A stretch of 48,477 nt of DNA. It comes from Spirochaetales bacterium (GTDB lineage Bacteria > Spirochaetota > Spirochaetia > DSM-2461). The notes under the pieces were generated by a model. It was given only the letters and a program-made list of their open reading frames with translations. It was not told the DNA's origin and did no database searches. Below, piece by piece: positions 33,723 through 42,993 of the stretch. Each line of letters starts with the position of its first letter. Position 1 is the first letter of the stretch. The position numbers were made by a program, and so were the translations under genes. The stretch is taken from assembly GCA_028532905.1 (NCBI GenBank), contig JAQQAM010000070.1, positions 1-48,477 on the forward strand. Direction: 5' to 3'.

Positions 33723-35471
33723 ATGGCGATGTCTCTGAAACTCAAACTGAATCTTCTGTTTCTTCTGGCAGTCCTCATTGTTCTTGTGAGTTCCGTCAGT
33801 GCCGCAGTCTATATTTTCAGGGAAGAGATTGCCTCATTATACAGAAATGATTTGAATGAGCGGCTCAGGCTAGTGGAAACAGATTATTCAGACAGCGATG
33901 CCGTTTCATCAGCTTCTGAAGATGTCAGCGTTATTCAGGAAGAGGTCCTGGAGGCATTGAATGAGAAGTATCTTCAGTTGGGAGAAAATGATCTGTCCCC
34001 CTTTATTGTGAATGGAGATGCACAGATCATTCTGTCTCTTGATGATACTGCCCTGAAGGAGATTCTGGCGGCTGATGGGAAATCCCGGTTGCTGAACGGA
34101 CAATCCGGTGAGTTTCTGATTGATACCTCAGGGGGAACGCAGTGGGTTATCTACAGTTATTTTGAAGACTGGGACTGGTATACAGGATATGTTCTGGAGA
34201 ACAGCCTGCGTCTGGCGTCCCTGTGGCGTTTTACCAGACAGATCACCCTGATCATTCTGGGCCTTTCCCTCTTTCTGTTTCTTATCATAACCCTTATGAC
34301 CGGTTCACTTGTCAAAAGGATGAGACGTATCTCAGATCATACAAACCGGATTCTGACCGGCGACCTTGAACAGAGACTGACCATAGACAGGATGGATGAG
34401 GTGGGGTCTCTTGCGGAGAATTTCAACAGTTTTACCGACCATCTGATGGGAATCATTTCCGGAATCCGCCTGTCCCGTGATGAAAGCAGCAAGATTCATG
34501 AAGAACTGAGCGAGGTCATTTCCAGGACGGCTTCCCTGATGGAAAACATCGACAGTCAGACCAGCGGTATCTCGCAGGGAATGAAAGAACTGAACCAGAA
34601 AATCCATGAATCCGGAGCCTCTCTGGGGAGTATTTCCGGTCAGGTGGATGATCTGAACAGCAAGGCGGACACCCAGGTTTCCACGGTACAGGATTCTTCG
34701 GAGCTGATTAATCAGGTGGGCACAGAACTCAATGAATTAAGCCGGAATTTCAGTGTACAGAAGGAGTATTCTGATTCTCTGATCTCCCTGGCGAAGGATG
34801 GAAAGAGCAATCTTTCGGAAACCAACAGGATTATTCAGGATATGAATGACAATGTCAGCGATATTGTGGGACTGGTCGGAATGATTCAGGACATTGCTGC
34901 ACAAACCAATCTTCTGGCGATGAATGCCGCCATCGAAGCGGCCCACGCCGGTGACGCGGGAAGAGGTTTTGCTGTGGTTGCAGATGAGATACGGAAGCTG
35001 GCCACCCAGTCATCGGAAAGCTCCAAAAGCATAGAAGAGAGGATCAACAGTATTGTCTCCAGGGCGCAGGATGCCAATGATGCCGGTCTCAGAACAGAGG
35101 ATTCCTTCAGTTCCATCCTGACGGGAATTGATGATTTATCAGAATCTCTGGAGAAAGCCGACCGGTCTGCAGAACATATGACAGGCCATTTTAAAAAGCT
35201 GGATAGCAGTATCAGAGATCTCAGTTTATCGGCAGAAGATGTTAAAACGGCCGCAGAAAAAACGGAGAATGAAATTCCTGTTATCAGTGAAGGATTTAAA
35301 AGGCTGGAGCATATCGGAGAGGATGTGATGGCCAGCATTTCACGGATAGATGAAAGCGCCTCCCGGCAGGTTCAGAATATCAGCCTGGCCAGCAGGACTC
35401 TGGATCTTCTTCAGGGCACCATTGATACCCTGAAGAAGCAGATTTCCATTTTTACTGAAGAGAATCACTAA
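33723..35471 (+). CDS. Methyl-accepting chemotaxis protein with a short extracytoplasmic sensor
   Basis: The product has 582 residues from the ATG at 33723; AGGAAGG lies 8 bases upstream, whereas the TTG at 33696 has no site. Helix 1 is at about 9-31. An extracytoplasmic region of about 130 residues ends with [17 protein letters not shown], a Cache-like terminal pattern. Helix 2 is at about 175-200, followed by HAMP and a long coiled coil. The signalling tip is [36 protein letters not shown]. The coiled-coil tail lacks an obvious CheR-binding pentapeptide. Ligand unknown. Confidence 0.92.
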   Translation: MAMSLKLKLNLLFLLAVLIVLVSSVSAAVYIFREEIASLYRNDLNERLRLVETDYSDSDAVSSASEDVSVIQEEVLEALNEKYLQLGENDLSPFIVNGDAQIILSLDDTALKEILAADGKSRLLNGQSGEFLIDTSGGTQWVIYSYFEDWDWYTGYVLENSLRLASLWRFTRQITLIILGLSLFLFLIITLMTGSLVKRMRRISDHTNRILTGDLEQRLTIDRMDEVGSLAENFNSFTDHLMGIISGIRLSRDESSKIHEELSEVISRTASLMENIDSQTSGISQGMKELNQKIHESGASLGSISGQVDDLNSKADTQVSTVQDSSELINQVGTELNELSRNFSVQKEYSDSLISLAKDGKSNLSETNRIIQDMNDNVSDIVGLVGMIQDIAAQTNLLAMNAAIEAAHAGDAGRGFAVVADEIRKLATQSSESSKSIEERINSIVSRAQDANDAGLRTEDSFSSILTGIDDLSESLEKADRSAEHMTGHFKKLDSSIRDLSLSAEDVKTAAEKTENEIPVISEGFKRLEHIGEDVMASISRIDESASRQVQNISLASRTLDLLQGTIDTLKKQISIFTEENH

Positions 35472-35519
35472 CAGGATCTCCGGTACAGATCTCTGCCCGG
35501 AGACCGCAACTGCTAAAGC

Positions 35520-36866
35520 CTAGAGGACGCGGTTCTCTGCCATAACCTGACTGTAATAGCGGGCTGATTCCTTGGGAATCCTTTTCTGAGTGTCATATTC
35601 CACCCGGATCATGCCGAAGCGCTTGCCGTAACCCCAGGCCCACTCAAAGTTGTCCATCAGGGACCAGAGGTAGTATCCTTTCAGATTGGCACCGTCTTCA
35701 ATGGCTCTGTGGCAGGAGCGGAGATGGCTCCTCAGATACTCAATCCGGTCATAGTCGTAAACCCGGCCGTCTTCGCTGATGCTGTCGGCGGCAGCCATTC
35801 CGTTCTCTGTTATATACACGGGCATTTCGGGAAAGAAATCCTTCATGTACATCAGGTTCCAGTACAGGGCATCCGGTGTGACGGGCCAGCCCATATCGGT
35901 GCGGGGGTAGGCTTTGGGGACCTCCACCAGCTCATACCCGGCGGCATTGTCCGCCGCCCTGGCGGGAGCGGCACTGTAGTAGTTGATGCCGAAGTAATCG
36001 GTGGGCTCACTGATGATCTTCATATCTTCAGCCGTATATTCGGGGAGTTTGCCGAACTCCCGGACATAGGCTTCCTCGTCGTATTCTCCGGTCATAATGG
36101 GGAACAGGCGCTGGGCGTTTCTGTCTTTCCAGGCTTTTCGGGCGGCTTTTTTGTGTTCGGGAGTATCCAGAACAGGCCAGCTGGCATCATTATTGTCCAC
36201 CAGACCTATAATCGCTCCGGGTACATTTTTTCTGAGGACACGAGTCGCTAGGCCGTGACCTACCAGGGCGTGGTGGGTGGCCTGGTTGGCCACATCCATT
36301 CCTTCGGCTCCACCGGGGGCATGGACATCATCCCTGTGGGCCAGGGTTGTAAAACAGAGTATTTCGTTTATGGTGGCCCATCGCTTGACCCGGTCTCCCA
36401 GGTGACGGCTGACCACATCGGCATAATCGGCAAAAAGATCTGCGGTTTTCCGGCTTTTCCAGCCGCCGTATTTATCCTGAAGAACCTGGGGCAGGTCCCA
36501 GTGGAACAGGGTGATAAGGGGTTCGATCCCGGCTCCTAAAAGTTCATCCACAAGGCGGCTGTAGAAGTCCAGACCTTTCTGGTTGACGGCACCTTCCCCG
36601 TCGGGGATGATGCGCGGCCAGGCGGTGGACAGGCGGTAGTTTTTCAGACCCAGTTCTTTCATAAGGGCCACATCTTCCTTGTAGAGGTGGTAGTGGTCAC
36701 AGGCATTGTTGCCTGTGTCTCCACCGATTACCTTGCCGGGGCGGCGGCAGAAACGGTCCCATGTACATTCGCTGCGTCCGTCTTCCTGCCAGGCTCCTTC
36801 TATCTGATATGAGGCTGTTGCCGAGCCCCATGTAAAATCAGCTGGAAATTTAAATTCCTTACTCAT
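35520..36866 (-). CDS. Beta-glucosidase, glycoside hydrolase family 1
   Basis: The product has 448 residues from the ATG at 36866; the ATG two codons earlier lies inside the AAGGAAG ribosome binding site. GH1 features include FTWGSATASYQIEGAW (about residues 11-26), CDHYHLYKEDVALMKELGLKNYR-type helix, acid/base region TINEIL, and nucleophile ITENGM near residue 350. The common NEP motif is NEI here, although the catalytic Glu is kept. The protein lacks a signal peptide, so it hydrolyses imported beta-glucosides or cellobiose in the cytoplasm. It is divergent from an AraC-type regulator. Confidence 0.92.
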   Translation of the reverse strand: MSKEFKFPADFTWGSATASYQIEGAWQEDGRSECTWDRFCRRPGKVIGGDTGNNACDHYHLYKEDVALMKELGLKNYRLSTAWPRIIPDGEGAVNQKGLDFYSRLVDELLGAGIEPLITLFHWDLPQVLQDKYGGWKSRKTADLFADYADVVSRHLGDRVKRWATINEILCFTTLAHRDDVHAPGGAEGMDVANQATHHALVGHGLATRVLRKNVPGAIIGLVDNNDASWPVLDTPEHKKAARKAWKDRNAQRLFPIMTGEYDEEAYVREFGKLPEYTAEDMKIISEPTDYFGINYYSAAPARAADNAAGYELVEVPKAYPRTDMGWPVTPDALYWNLMYMKDFFPEMPVYITENGMAAADSISEDGRVYDYDRIEYLRSHLRSCHRAIEDGANLKGYYLWSLMDNFEWAWGYGKRFGMIRVEYDTQKRIPKESARYYSQVMAENRVL

Positions 36867-36930
36867 AATCATCTTCCTTCAGGCATATTATGCCGGTCTC
36901 TATTATAAAACCAATTTTAATGTTATTCAT

Positions 36931-36982
36931 TTGATATATTCTTGATTTTATCTGATATTTTATTATAACTATTTGATATTTT
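36931..36982 (+). promoter_or_regulatory. Direct repeats with 21-base spacing overlapping the AraC promoter
   Basis: TTGATATATT (36931), CTGATATTTT (36952) and TTGATATTTT (36973) recur at exactly 21-base intervals, with a further TTGATTTTAT at 36942. AraC-type proteins bind such helically phased direct repeats. A promoter fits inside: TTGATT (36942-36947), 16-base gap, TATAAC (36964-36969). Its start point would be only a few bases before the ATG at 36983. Confidence 0.55.
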
Positions 36983-37846
36983 ATGGATAAAGACCCGAAA
37001 GATGCCATCACGGTACAGCTGGGAGATATAACTCCCTTTCATTATATCCTCTACAGGGTGCAGTCTCATAAGCTGTGGACCTTTCCCCGGCACAGACACG
37101 AGAAAGTCTTTGAGTTCTACTATCTGTTTGAAGGAGAACTGACTCATCATTTTGATTCGGAGGATCTGATGATGAAAGAGGGAGATCTGCTGTCTATCCG
37201 GGAAGAGGACTTTCACAGCCTCAGCGGCCGGAAGGTGGACTTTTTTAATCTGATTATTCCCGTCTCCCACTGGGAGGCGGTTCTGGGAACTTTGCATCTG
37301 GAAGAGCTGTTTTCCTCATTCCTGAGCAACGGACGGATCGCCGTTCACATGACGGGAGATCAGAATATCCGTATTCTGGAAGATCTGGAGCAGCTCTTCC
37401 TCTATCAGAAAACGGAATACGGTGATATTCTTTTGAACCGCTTCTTTCTGAATATTGCGGCTGAGCTGCTCGGTCCCCCTGACAAGGGTGAACAGAAGCA
37501 CCTTCCTCTTTGGATGAAGTCTCTGATTCTGGAAGTGGAGGGACGGATGGATGAGGCTCTGACTGTTGCCGATCTGTCCCGGATGTCTGATAAGTCTGCA
37601 GAACACCTGTCCCGGTCTTTCCGCCGGTTTCTGGGCATCACCCCTTCTTCCTGGCTTAACAGCCTGAAGATGGAGCGGGCGGCTCTGATGCTGGAACACT
37701 CCAACAAGGCGGTTCTGGATATTGCCCTCTCCCTGGGATTTGACAACCTGGGATATTTTTACAGGTTGTTCCGGGAGCGCTACGGTGTGCCACCGGCAGC
37801 CTACAGGAAGGAGAGTCCCGTTTTTCAGGGATTCCAGGGCTCCTGA
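36983..37846 (+). CDS. AraC-family transcriptional regulator with cupin sensor
   Basis: The product has 287 residues. The N-terminal cupin (about 15-95: FPRHRHEKVFEFYYLFEGEL, then LMMKEGDLLSIREEDFHSL) is a sugar-sensing pocket. The two helix-turn-helix motifs are at about 185-282 (ALTVADLSRMSDKSAEHLSRSFRR and VLDIALSLGFDNLGYFYRLF). It most likely regulates the divergent GH1 beta-glucosidase gene. No ribosome binding site precedes the ATG, and the promoter placement suggests a near-leaderless mRNA. Its last 22 bases overlap the convergent FlgO-like gene. Confidence 0.9.
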   Translation: MDKDPKDAITVQLGDITPFHYILYRVQSHKLWTFPRHRHEKVFEFYYLFEGELTHHFDSEDLMMKEGDLLSIREEDFHSLSGRKVDFFNLIIPVSHWEAVLGTLHLEELFSSFLSNGRIAVHMTGDQNIRILEDLEQLFLYQKTEYGDILLNRFFLNIAAELLGPPDKGEQKHLPLWMKSLILEVEGRMDEALTVADLSRMSDKSAEHLSRSFRRFLGITPSSWLNSLKMERAALMLEHSNKAVLDIALSLGFDNLGYFYRLFRERYGVPPAAYRKESPVFQGFQGS

Positions 37847-39078
37847 TGGGGTTCTTCCCGGTGAAGTCCCTGATAGATGTCCTGCCGCCAGATACTGTAG
37901 TCCATTGTCCAGCGGTATTCTGAATAACAGCTGAGATCAATGCTCAGCTTCACTTTGCCGATGATCTGCTCAAAATCTTCCGACTCCCCCGCCGGGCAGT
38001 CGAACTTCAGATTGTACTCTTCTCCGTCGTATTTCATATGAACCAGGGCGGTGGCGCTTCCGCCGCTTTCATCGTTTCCACCGCTTCCCTCGGCAGGGGG
38101 ATTTTCGAAAAAGCTGATCTGTAGAACTATGGGAACCTCTTTGCCTTCTCTGTCGGTAAATCCGCTGTCATGCTCCACCCTTACCGTGTCCTGAGATCCG
38201 GGCACCAGATCCGTTCTTTTTCTGACAACCTGCTGCATATCATAAAGAATGGAATTGAAGTGAGTCGTTCTGTCTTCCAGCACAAGGGTCTGTCCCGATT
38301 CCAGAGTGAACTCTTCATACCAGTCGGAAAAGAGAACCTCCGGGGCCTGGACCACACCGAAGTCCTTACTCAGGTGAGTTCTGATGCTGTGGTCTCCTGC
38401 CGGCAGGATCAGCTCCTGGGGGGCGGTCATATCTCCCAGAGTATAGGCGGCAAACTCTCCGTCCACATAGACCCGGGCATCAATAAGGGGAGAGAAGAGG
38501 AGAACCCGGCCGGGCTCCTGCTGGCTGACGGCAATGATGGATTTATCTCCGCTGTCCGACTGGAAACTCATTTCTGATCCCGTGAGATGGAGGATCAGTT
38601 TTTCTGTGAGGGCGTGGACCGTATTCTCCTGATAGCCCCGTTCTGAAAAACTGTAGCTCCGGCCTGTTTCGGTGTTGATCAGATCCAGATTGAGAAAAAG
38701 ATCCTGTCCCAGGAAAACATAGCCCCCTTTCAGAATGTATTCCGCTCCCACCAGGCGGCCTGTCTCTATGATGCGTTTGTCATCCATCACCCCTGTGAAC
38801 TGGAGCTTCTGTTCATTGAGCACATCTTCCATGTTGTTTCTGTCCACAAGAAAGACCATTCCCGAAACAGAAAGATCCTGACGGACGATGGAACCGATGA
38901 TCCCCGACAGGTAATCCTGTTCGGGATCCCTGTTCAGATTTTCAAAAGGAAGAACAGCCATGCTGATCTTTCCGTCCCTGGCAAAAATTCCGGTACCCAG
39001 CCCCAGCAGCAGAATCAGAGATACTACCAGAATAAAAAGAGAAATACTCTGTTTTTTTGTGAACTCAATCTTTTTCAT
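37825..39078 (-). CDS. Membrane-anchored FlgO/CsgG-like protein
   Basis: The product has 417 residues from the ATG at 39078. One membrane anchor follows at about 11-31 (SLFILVVSLILLLGLGTGIF). The FlgO-like domain is at about 38-160 (ISMAVLPFENLNRDPEQDYL, MVFLVDRNNMEDVLNEQKLQ, LVGAEYILKGGYVFL) and aligns with the exported protein at 16.7-17.9 kb. A PEGA-like segment (LILPAGDHSIRTHL) lies near residue 240. CTGACA-18-TATAAT ends 6 bases before this ATG, suggesting a leaderless transcript. A longer start at 39120 is the alternative. Function in the envelope is unknown. Confidence 0.65.
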   Translation of the reverse strand: MKKIEFTKKQSISLFILVVSLILLLGLGTGIFARDGKISMAVLPFENLNRDPEQDYLSGIIGSIVRQDLSVSGMVFLVDRNNMEDVLNEQKLQFTGVMDDKRIIETGRLVGAEYILKGGYVFLGQDLFLNLDLINTETGRSYSFSERGYQENTVHALTEKLILHLTGSEMSFQSDSGDKSIIAVSQQEPGRVLLFSPLIDARVYVDGEFAAYTLGDMTAPQELILPAGDHSIRTHLSKDFGVVQAPEVLFSDWYEEFTLESGQTLVLEDRTTHFNSILYDMQQVVRKRTDLVPGSQDTVRVEHDSGFTDREGKEVPIVLQISFFENPPAEGSGGNDESGGSATALVHMKYDGEEYNLKFDCPAGESEDFEQIIGKVKLSIDLSCYSEYRWTMDYSIWRQDIYQGLHREEPHQEPWNP

Positions 39079-39170
39079 GGGGATATTATATCTGTCCTTC
39101 CCGATTTTTGTCAGAAACATTTCATCAACGCTCTTTAAAGCCGGGTCTTTAATGGGAGCTAAAAAAAACA

Positions 39171-39233
39171 TTGACAATTTCAGAAACTCACTCTAACATA
39201 GTTTTTGTAGAAAATATTTTGAATACAAAATAT
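39171..39233 (+). promoter_or_regulatory. Promoter and inverted repeat upstream of the split transketolase operon
   Basis: TTGACA (39171-39176), 17-base gap, TAACAT (39194-39199) is a good promoter. Just downstream lies an 8-bp inverted repeat ATATTTTG-AATA-CAAAATAT (39214-39233), nested with TTTTGTA (39203-39209) and TACAAAA (39224-39230). It sits at the transcription start and could be an operator. Confidence 0.6.
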
Positions 39234-39297
39234 GAAAAACAGCCTATGCCTCCCGTCTCCGGGATTGCATCGGGATTTCAAGGAGACCATTTCCCTT

Positions 39298-40134
39298 ATG
39301 ACCAGAGATGAAAAAGTGGCTTATCTGAAAGAGAAGGCCATAGAGATGCGAAAAACTGCATTGACCATGATTCATACAGCTCAGTCCGGACACCCCGGCG
39401 GTTCACTTTCTGCCGCTGACTTTGTAACAGCCCTTTATTTTGATGAGATGAATGTAAAACCCGAAGACCCCAAGTGGGCTGACCGGGACCGTTTCGTCCT
39501 TTCCAAAGGACATGTCTGCCCCATTCTGTATTCTGCCCTCGCTTTGCGGGAGTACTTCCCCTTTGATACCATTTATACCCTCAGAAAAGAGGGCTCCATC
39601 CTGCAGGGCCACCCCGACATGAAGGTCTGCCCCGGTGTGGATATCAGTACCGGTTCTCTGGGACAGGGCCTTTCCACAGCCGTTGGAATGGCTCTTGCCG
39701 CCAAACGGGACAAGAAAGACTACAGAGTTTTCTGTGTTGTGGGTGACGGTGAATCCCAGGAAGGTCAGATTTGGGAAGCCGTGATGACCGCTGTGAAATA
39801 CCAGCTGGACAACCTGGTGATTTTTGTTGACAACAACAACCTTCAGAATGACAACACCTGTGACGTTGTAATGCCTACGGGAGACCTGAAAGGCAAGTTT
39901 GCCGCCTTCGGTTGTGAAACCCACGGCATTGACGGCCACAAGATGGAAGAGATTGTGGATGTTCTGGATACAATCAGAGACGTGAAAAACGGCATGCCCA
40001 AGGTCGTTGTCGGAAAGACAGTCAAAGGCCGGGGCGTTTCCTTTATGGAAAATGTGGTGATGTGGCATGGTGTGGCTCCCGATAAAGAGCAGTTTGCCCA
40101 GGCTATTGCCGAAGTTGAGGGAGGATTAAAATAA
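39298..40134 (+). CDS. Transketolase, N-terminal (thiamine-diphosphate-binding) subunit
   Basis: The product has 278 residues from the ATG at 39298, preceded by AAGGAG 12 bases away; a start at 39232 has no site. It corresponds to the pyrimidine/diphosphate-binding half of transketolase: IHTAQSGHPGGSLSAADFV, FVLSKGHVCPILYSAL, GSLGQGLSTAVGMALA and the ThDP/Mg motif GDGESQEGQIWEA...NN. With the next gene product it forms a two-subunit transketolase of the non-oxidative pentose phosphate pathway. Its stop overlaps the next ATG by one base (TAATG). Confidence 0.92.
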   Translation: MTRDEKVAYLKEKAIEMRKTALTMIHTAQSGHPGGSLSAADFVTALYFDEMNVKPEDPKWADRDRFVLSKGHVCPILYSALALREYFPFDTIYTLRKEGSILQGHPDMKVCPGVDISTGSLGQGLSTAVGMALAAKRDKKDYRVFCVVGDGESQEGQIWEAVMTAVKYQLDNLVIFVDNNNLQNDNTCDVVMPTGDLKGKFAAFGCETHGIDGHKMEEIVDVLDTIRDVKNGMPKVVVGKTVKGRGVSFMENVVMWHGVAPDKEQFAQAIAEVEGGLK

Positions 40135-41072
40135 TGTCAAAAGCAACAAGAGACGCCTACGGAGAGGCGATACTGGAACTCGGGAAAGCCAATCCCGATA
40201 TATATGTGGTGGATGCGGATATCGGTAAGTCCTGTAAGACCGTCCCCTTTTTCGAGCAGCTGCCTGATCAGCATGTGAATGTGGGTATTGCCGAACAGAA
40301 TGCCGCCGGTGTTGCCGCCGGACTGGCTACCTGCGGAAAAATTCCCTTTGTCACCAGCTATGCCGTATTCGGTTCCATGAGAATGTGCGAGCAGATCCGT
40401 CAGGAAGCCTGTTACCCCAAACTGAATGTGAAAGTAGCCTGTTCCCACGGGGGATTCACCCCTGCCAACGACGGTGCCAGCCATCAGGGTATTGAGGATA
40501 TGGGTATTTACAGAACCATCCCCAATATGACTGTGATTATGCCTGCCGATTATTACTCAGCCAAGAAGCTGGTTAAGGCGGCCGCCGAATACTACGGACC
40601 CGTTTACCTCCGTTTTACAAGAGATCCCATCCCCTTCATCTACGATGAGGATGCGGAGTTTGAAATCGGAAAAGCCGTTACCCTGAAAGAGGGTAATGAC
40701 ATTGCCATTATTGCCAATGGAGACATCATGTCCAGAGCCGTAGCTGCCGCCGAAGAGCTGGAAGCCAAAGGACACTCTGTCCGCCTCCTGGATATGCACA
40801 CCATCAAACCTCTTGATGTGGATGCTGTTACAGCCGCCATTGAAGAGATTGGAAGCATTGTGACTGTAGAAGACCATAATATCCTCAACGGTCTGGGTTC
40901 TGCTGTCTGTGAAATTGCAGCCGAAATGGGCAAGGGTAAAGTCAAGAGAATCGGTATTCAGGACCAGTTCGGTGAATCCGCTCCCTACGATAGACTTCTT
41001 GAGAAAAATGGTGTTACAGTTGAAAATATCGTTGCTTCCGCAGAAGCTGTAATGACTTCAAAATGCTGCTGA
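40134..41072 (+). CDS. Transketolase, C-terminal subunit
   Basis: The product has 312 residues and contains the second half of transketolase: DADIGKSCKTVPFFEQ, VGIAEQNAAGVAAGLA with the catalytic Glu that activates the thiamine ring, and the C-terminal transketolase fold (AIIANGDIMSRAVAAAEELE). It is translationally coupled to the N-terminal subunit. The complex transfers two-carbon units and can also accept hydroxypyruvate as donor, which fits the hydroxyacid dehydrogenase encoded next. Confidence 0.93.
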   Translation: MSKATRDAYGEAILELGKANPDIYVVDADIGKSCKTVPFFEQLPDQHVNVGIAEQNAAGVAAGLATCGKIPFVTSYAVFGSMRMCEQIRQEACYPKLNVKVACSHGGFTPANDGASHQGIEDMGIYRTIPNMTVIMPADYYSAKKLVKAAAEYYGPVYLRFTRDPIPFIYDEDAEFEIGKAVTLKEGNDIAIIANGDIMSRAVAAAEELEAKGHSVRLLDMHTIKPLDVDAVTAAIEEIGSIVTVEDHNILNGLGSAVCEIAAEMGKGKVKRIGIQDQFGESAPYDRLLEKNGVTVENIVASAEAVMTSKCC

Positions 41073-41097
41073 TCACAGAGCAGAAAAGGATTAAAAA

Positions 41098-42054
41098 ATG
41101 AAAATTGTTGTATTGGACGGATATACACTGAACCCCGGCGACCTCTCCTGGGACGGAATGAAAGCTCTTGGAGACTTTACCTGCTATGACAGAACCGATG
41201 CTTCCGAGATTATCAGCAGAATCGGTGATGCTGAAGCGGTTATTACAAACAAGACACCCTTAAGTGCAGAGACCCTGAAAGCCTGTCCCGGTATCAAATA
41301 TATCGGTGTTCTGGCCACAGGTTACAATGTTGTGGATGTGCAGGCTGCATCAGATGCAGGAATCCCTGTGTGCAACATTCCTACTTACGGAACCACAGCT
41401 GTAGCTCAGTTTGCCTTTGCTCAGCTGCTGAACATCTGCCATCATGTGCAGGATCATGCGGACACAGTAAAAGAGGGCAAATGGACCGCCTGTCCTGATT
41501 TCTGCTACTGGGATTTTCCCCTTACAGAGCTGGCGGGCAAGACCATGGGTATTATCGGCTATGGCCGGATCGGTCAGGCCACCGGTAAAATCGCCCAGGC
41601 TTTCGGTATGAAGGTTCTGGCCTTTGACGAGTACAAAAACAAAGATCTGGAATGCGACACCATGGCCTATGCCGAACTGGATGAACTTCTGGCCGCCTCG
41701 GATGTGATTTCCCTGCACTGTCCTCTGTTCCCCTCAACAGAAGGGATCGTAAACAAGGCCAACATCGCCAAAATGAAAGACGGTGTGATCATCATCAACA
41801 CCTCCAGAGGACCTCTTATTGTAGAGGATGATCTGAAGGAAGCTCTGGAGAGCGGCAAGGTAAGAGCTGCCGGTCTGGATGTTGTATCCACCGAGCCCAT
41901 CAAGGCGGACAATGTCCTTCTGAAAGCCCCCAACTGTTTCATCACGCCTCATATTGCCTGGGCTCCCCTGGAATCCAGAAGCAGACTGATGAACATTGCT
42001 GTGGACAACCTGAAAGCCTTCCAGGATGGAAAGGTTCAGAATAAAGTTAACTGA
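41098..42054 (+). CDS. D-2-hydroxyacid dehydrogenase, glycerate dehydrogenase/hydroxypyruvate reductase-like
   Basis: The product has 318 residues. The Rossmann domain has GIIGYGRIGQATGKIAQAFG (about 150-169). Catalytic residues are in NTSRGPLIVEDDL (Arg), VSTEPI (Glu) and CFITPHIAWA (His). YIGVLATGYNVVDV is the substrate-loop region. Family resemblance is closest to NADH-dependent glycerate dehydrogenases that interconvert hydroxypyruvate and D-glycerate. It shares the operon with the split transketolase, 25 bases downstream, and is followed by a strong terminator. Confidence 0.87.
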   Translation: MKIVVLDGYTLNPGDLSWDGMKALGDFTCYDRTDASEIISRIGDAEAVITNKTPLSAETLKACPGIKYIGVLATGYNVVDVQAASDAGIPVCNIPTYGTTAVAQFAFAQLLNICHHVQDHADTVKEGKWTACPDFCYWDFPLTELAGKTMGIIGYGRIGQATGKIAQAFGMKVLAFDEYKNKDLECDTMAYAELDELLAASDVISLHCPLFPSTEGIVNKANIAKMKDGVIIINTSRGPLIVEDDLKEALESGKVRAAGLDVVSTEPIKADNVLLKAPNCFITPHIAWAPLESRSRLMNIAVDNLKAFQDGKVQNKVN

Positions 42055-42074
42055 TCAATGAATTAGACAGGATC

Positions 42075-42116
42075 AGCCTGGAACCGGAACCTCCAACCGG
42101 TTTCAGGCTTTTTTTT
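42075..42116 (+). terminator. Rho-independent terminator of the transketolase operon
   Basis: AGCCTGGAACCGG (42075-42087) pairs with CCGGTTTCAGGCT (42097-42109, one G-T pair), followed by eight T. It overlaps the 3' end of the convergent EamA gene, so it also lies within that coding region. Confidence 0.88.
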
Positions 42117-42993
42117 GCTCCGGGGCAAAGCGGGACAGAACTGAGGCGGAAAGGACCAGAAGGATTCCTGTAACAGTAAAACCCGTTATACTTTCTCCCA
42201 GAAAAACAGCACCGAAGAGGACACCGAAAAAGACTTCCACATAGGTCAGGGCTCCGTACTGGAAGACGGGCAGCCGTTTGAGGGCAATAAAAAAACAGGC
42301 CCAGGCTCCCACACCTACAGACAAACCGTATAGGGACCCCCAGAGAATCTCCGGAAGAGGGGCAGAGGAGGCTTCTATCAGAAGAAAGGGAAGAAACACC
42401 AGGGCTCCCAGGGCATTCTGAAAGTAAACCACTTCTCCTTCACTGTGATCCGCCAGGGCATCTTTGAAGATAAGGGCTGTAAAGGAAAACAGAAAGGCTG
42501 ACAGAGCCATGAACAGGTTGCCGGCCATATGGTCGGGGGAGAAGGAAAACCCTTTTTGAAAATTCAGCAGGACAACTCCGAAAATAGCCAGGAGAATCAG
42601 TCCCAGTTCCCGCAGTTTGAGTTTCTCTTTCTTCATAACCGAATGGAGAATCAGGGCAAACAGGGGCCAGAGGTAGACCAGGACGACCGCATTGGCCAGA
42701 CTGGTCAGCTTGTAGGCAATGACATACAGAAACATTCTGATTCCGTTGAGCAGAGAGGCTGTGATAATCCGTTTTCTCATCCGGGGAGGCCCGAAGACCA
42801 TCTTTTTCCTGATCATACCGGGGAGAAAAAAGAAAAAAGGAATGCACATTCTGAAGCCCGTCAGGGCCAGACTGGAGAAGCCCAGAGATTTGATGTACAG
42901 ACCGCTGGAGGCTCCCAGAGCGGCAGCTAAAATGACGGCCGGAACGGCTATCCGGCTGCCGGTTTGTCCGGGAGAACTCAGGACTTCAGCCAT
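42103..42993 (-). CDS. EamA/DMT-family transporter
   Basis: The product has 296 residues with ten predicted helices in two EamA repeats (for example LGFSSLALTGFRMCIPFFFF and YLWPLFALILHSVMKKEK in the first, YGALTYVEVFFGVLFGAVFLGE in the second). The family exports or imports small metabolites such as amino acids and nucleotide sugars; substrate unknown. Its ATG lies 16 bases inside the upstream thioredoxin-like gene, so the two are coupled. Confidence 0.87.
   Translation of the reverse strand: MAEVLSSPGQTGSRIAVPAVILAAALGASSGLYIKSLGFSSLALTGFRMCIPFFFFLPGMIRKKMVFGPPRMRKRIITASLLNGIRMFLYVIAYKLTSLANAVVLVYLWPLFALILHSVMKKEKLKLRELGLILLAIFGVVLLNFQKGFSFSPDHMAGNLFMALSAFLFSFTALIFKDALADHSEGEVVYFQNALGALVFLPFLLIEASSAPLPEILWGSLYGLSVGVGAWACFFIALKRLPVFQYGALTYVEVFFGVLFGAVFLGESITGFTVTGILLVLSASVLSRFAPEQKKA

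Noticed and set aside
36931-36985. AT-rich repeats as a replication origin or iterons
   Set aside because: Only three to four copies, between a regulator and its divergent target gene, with no dnaA or rep gene nearby.
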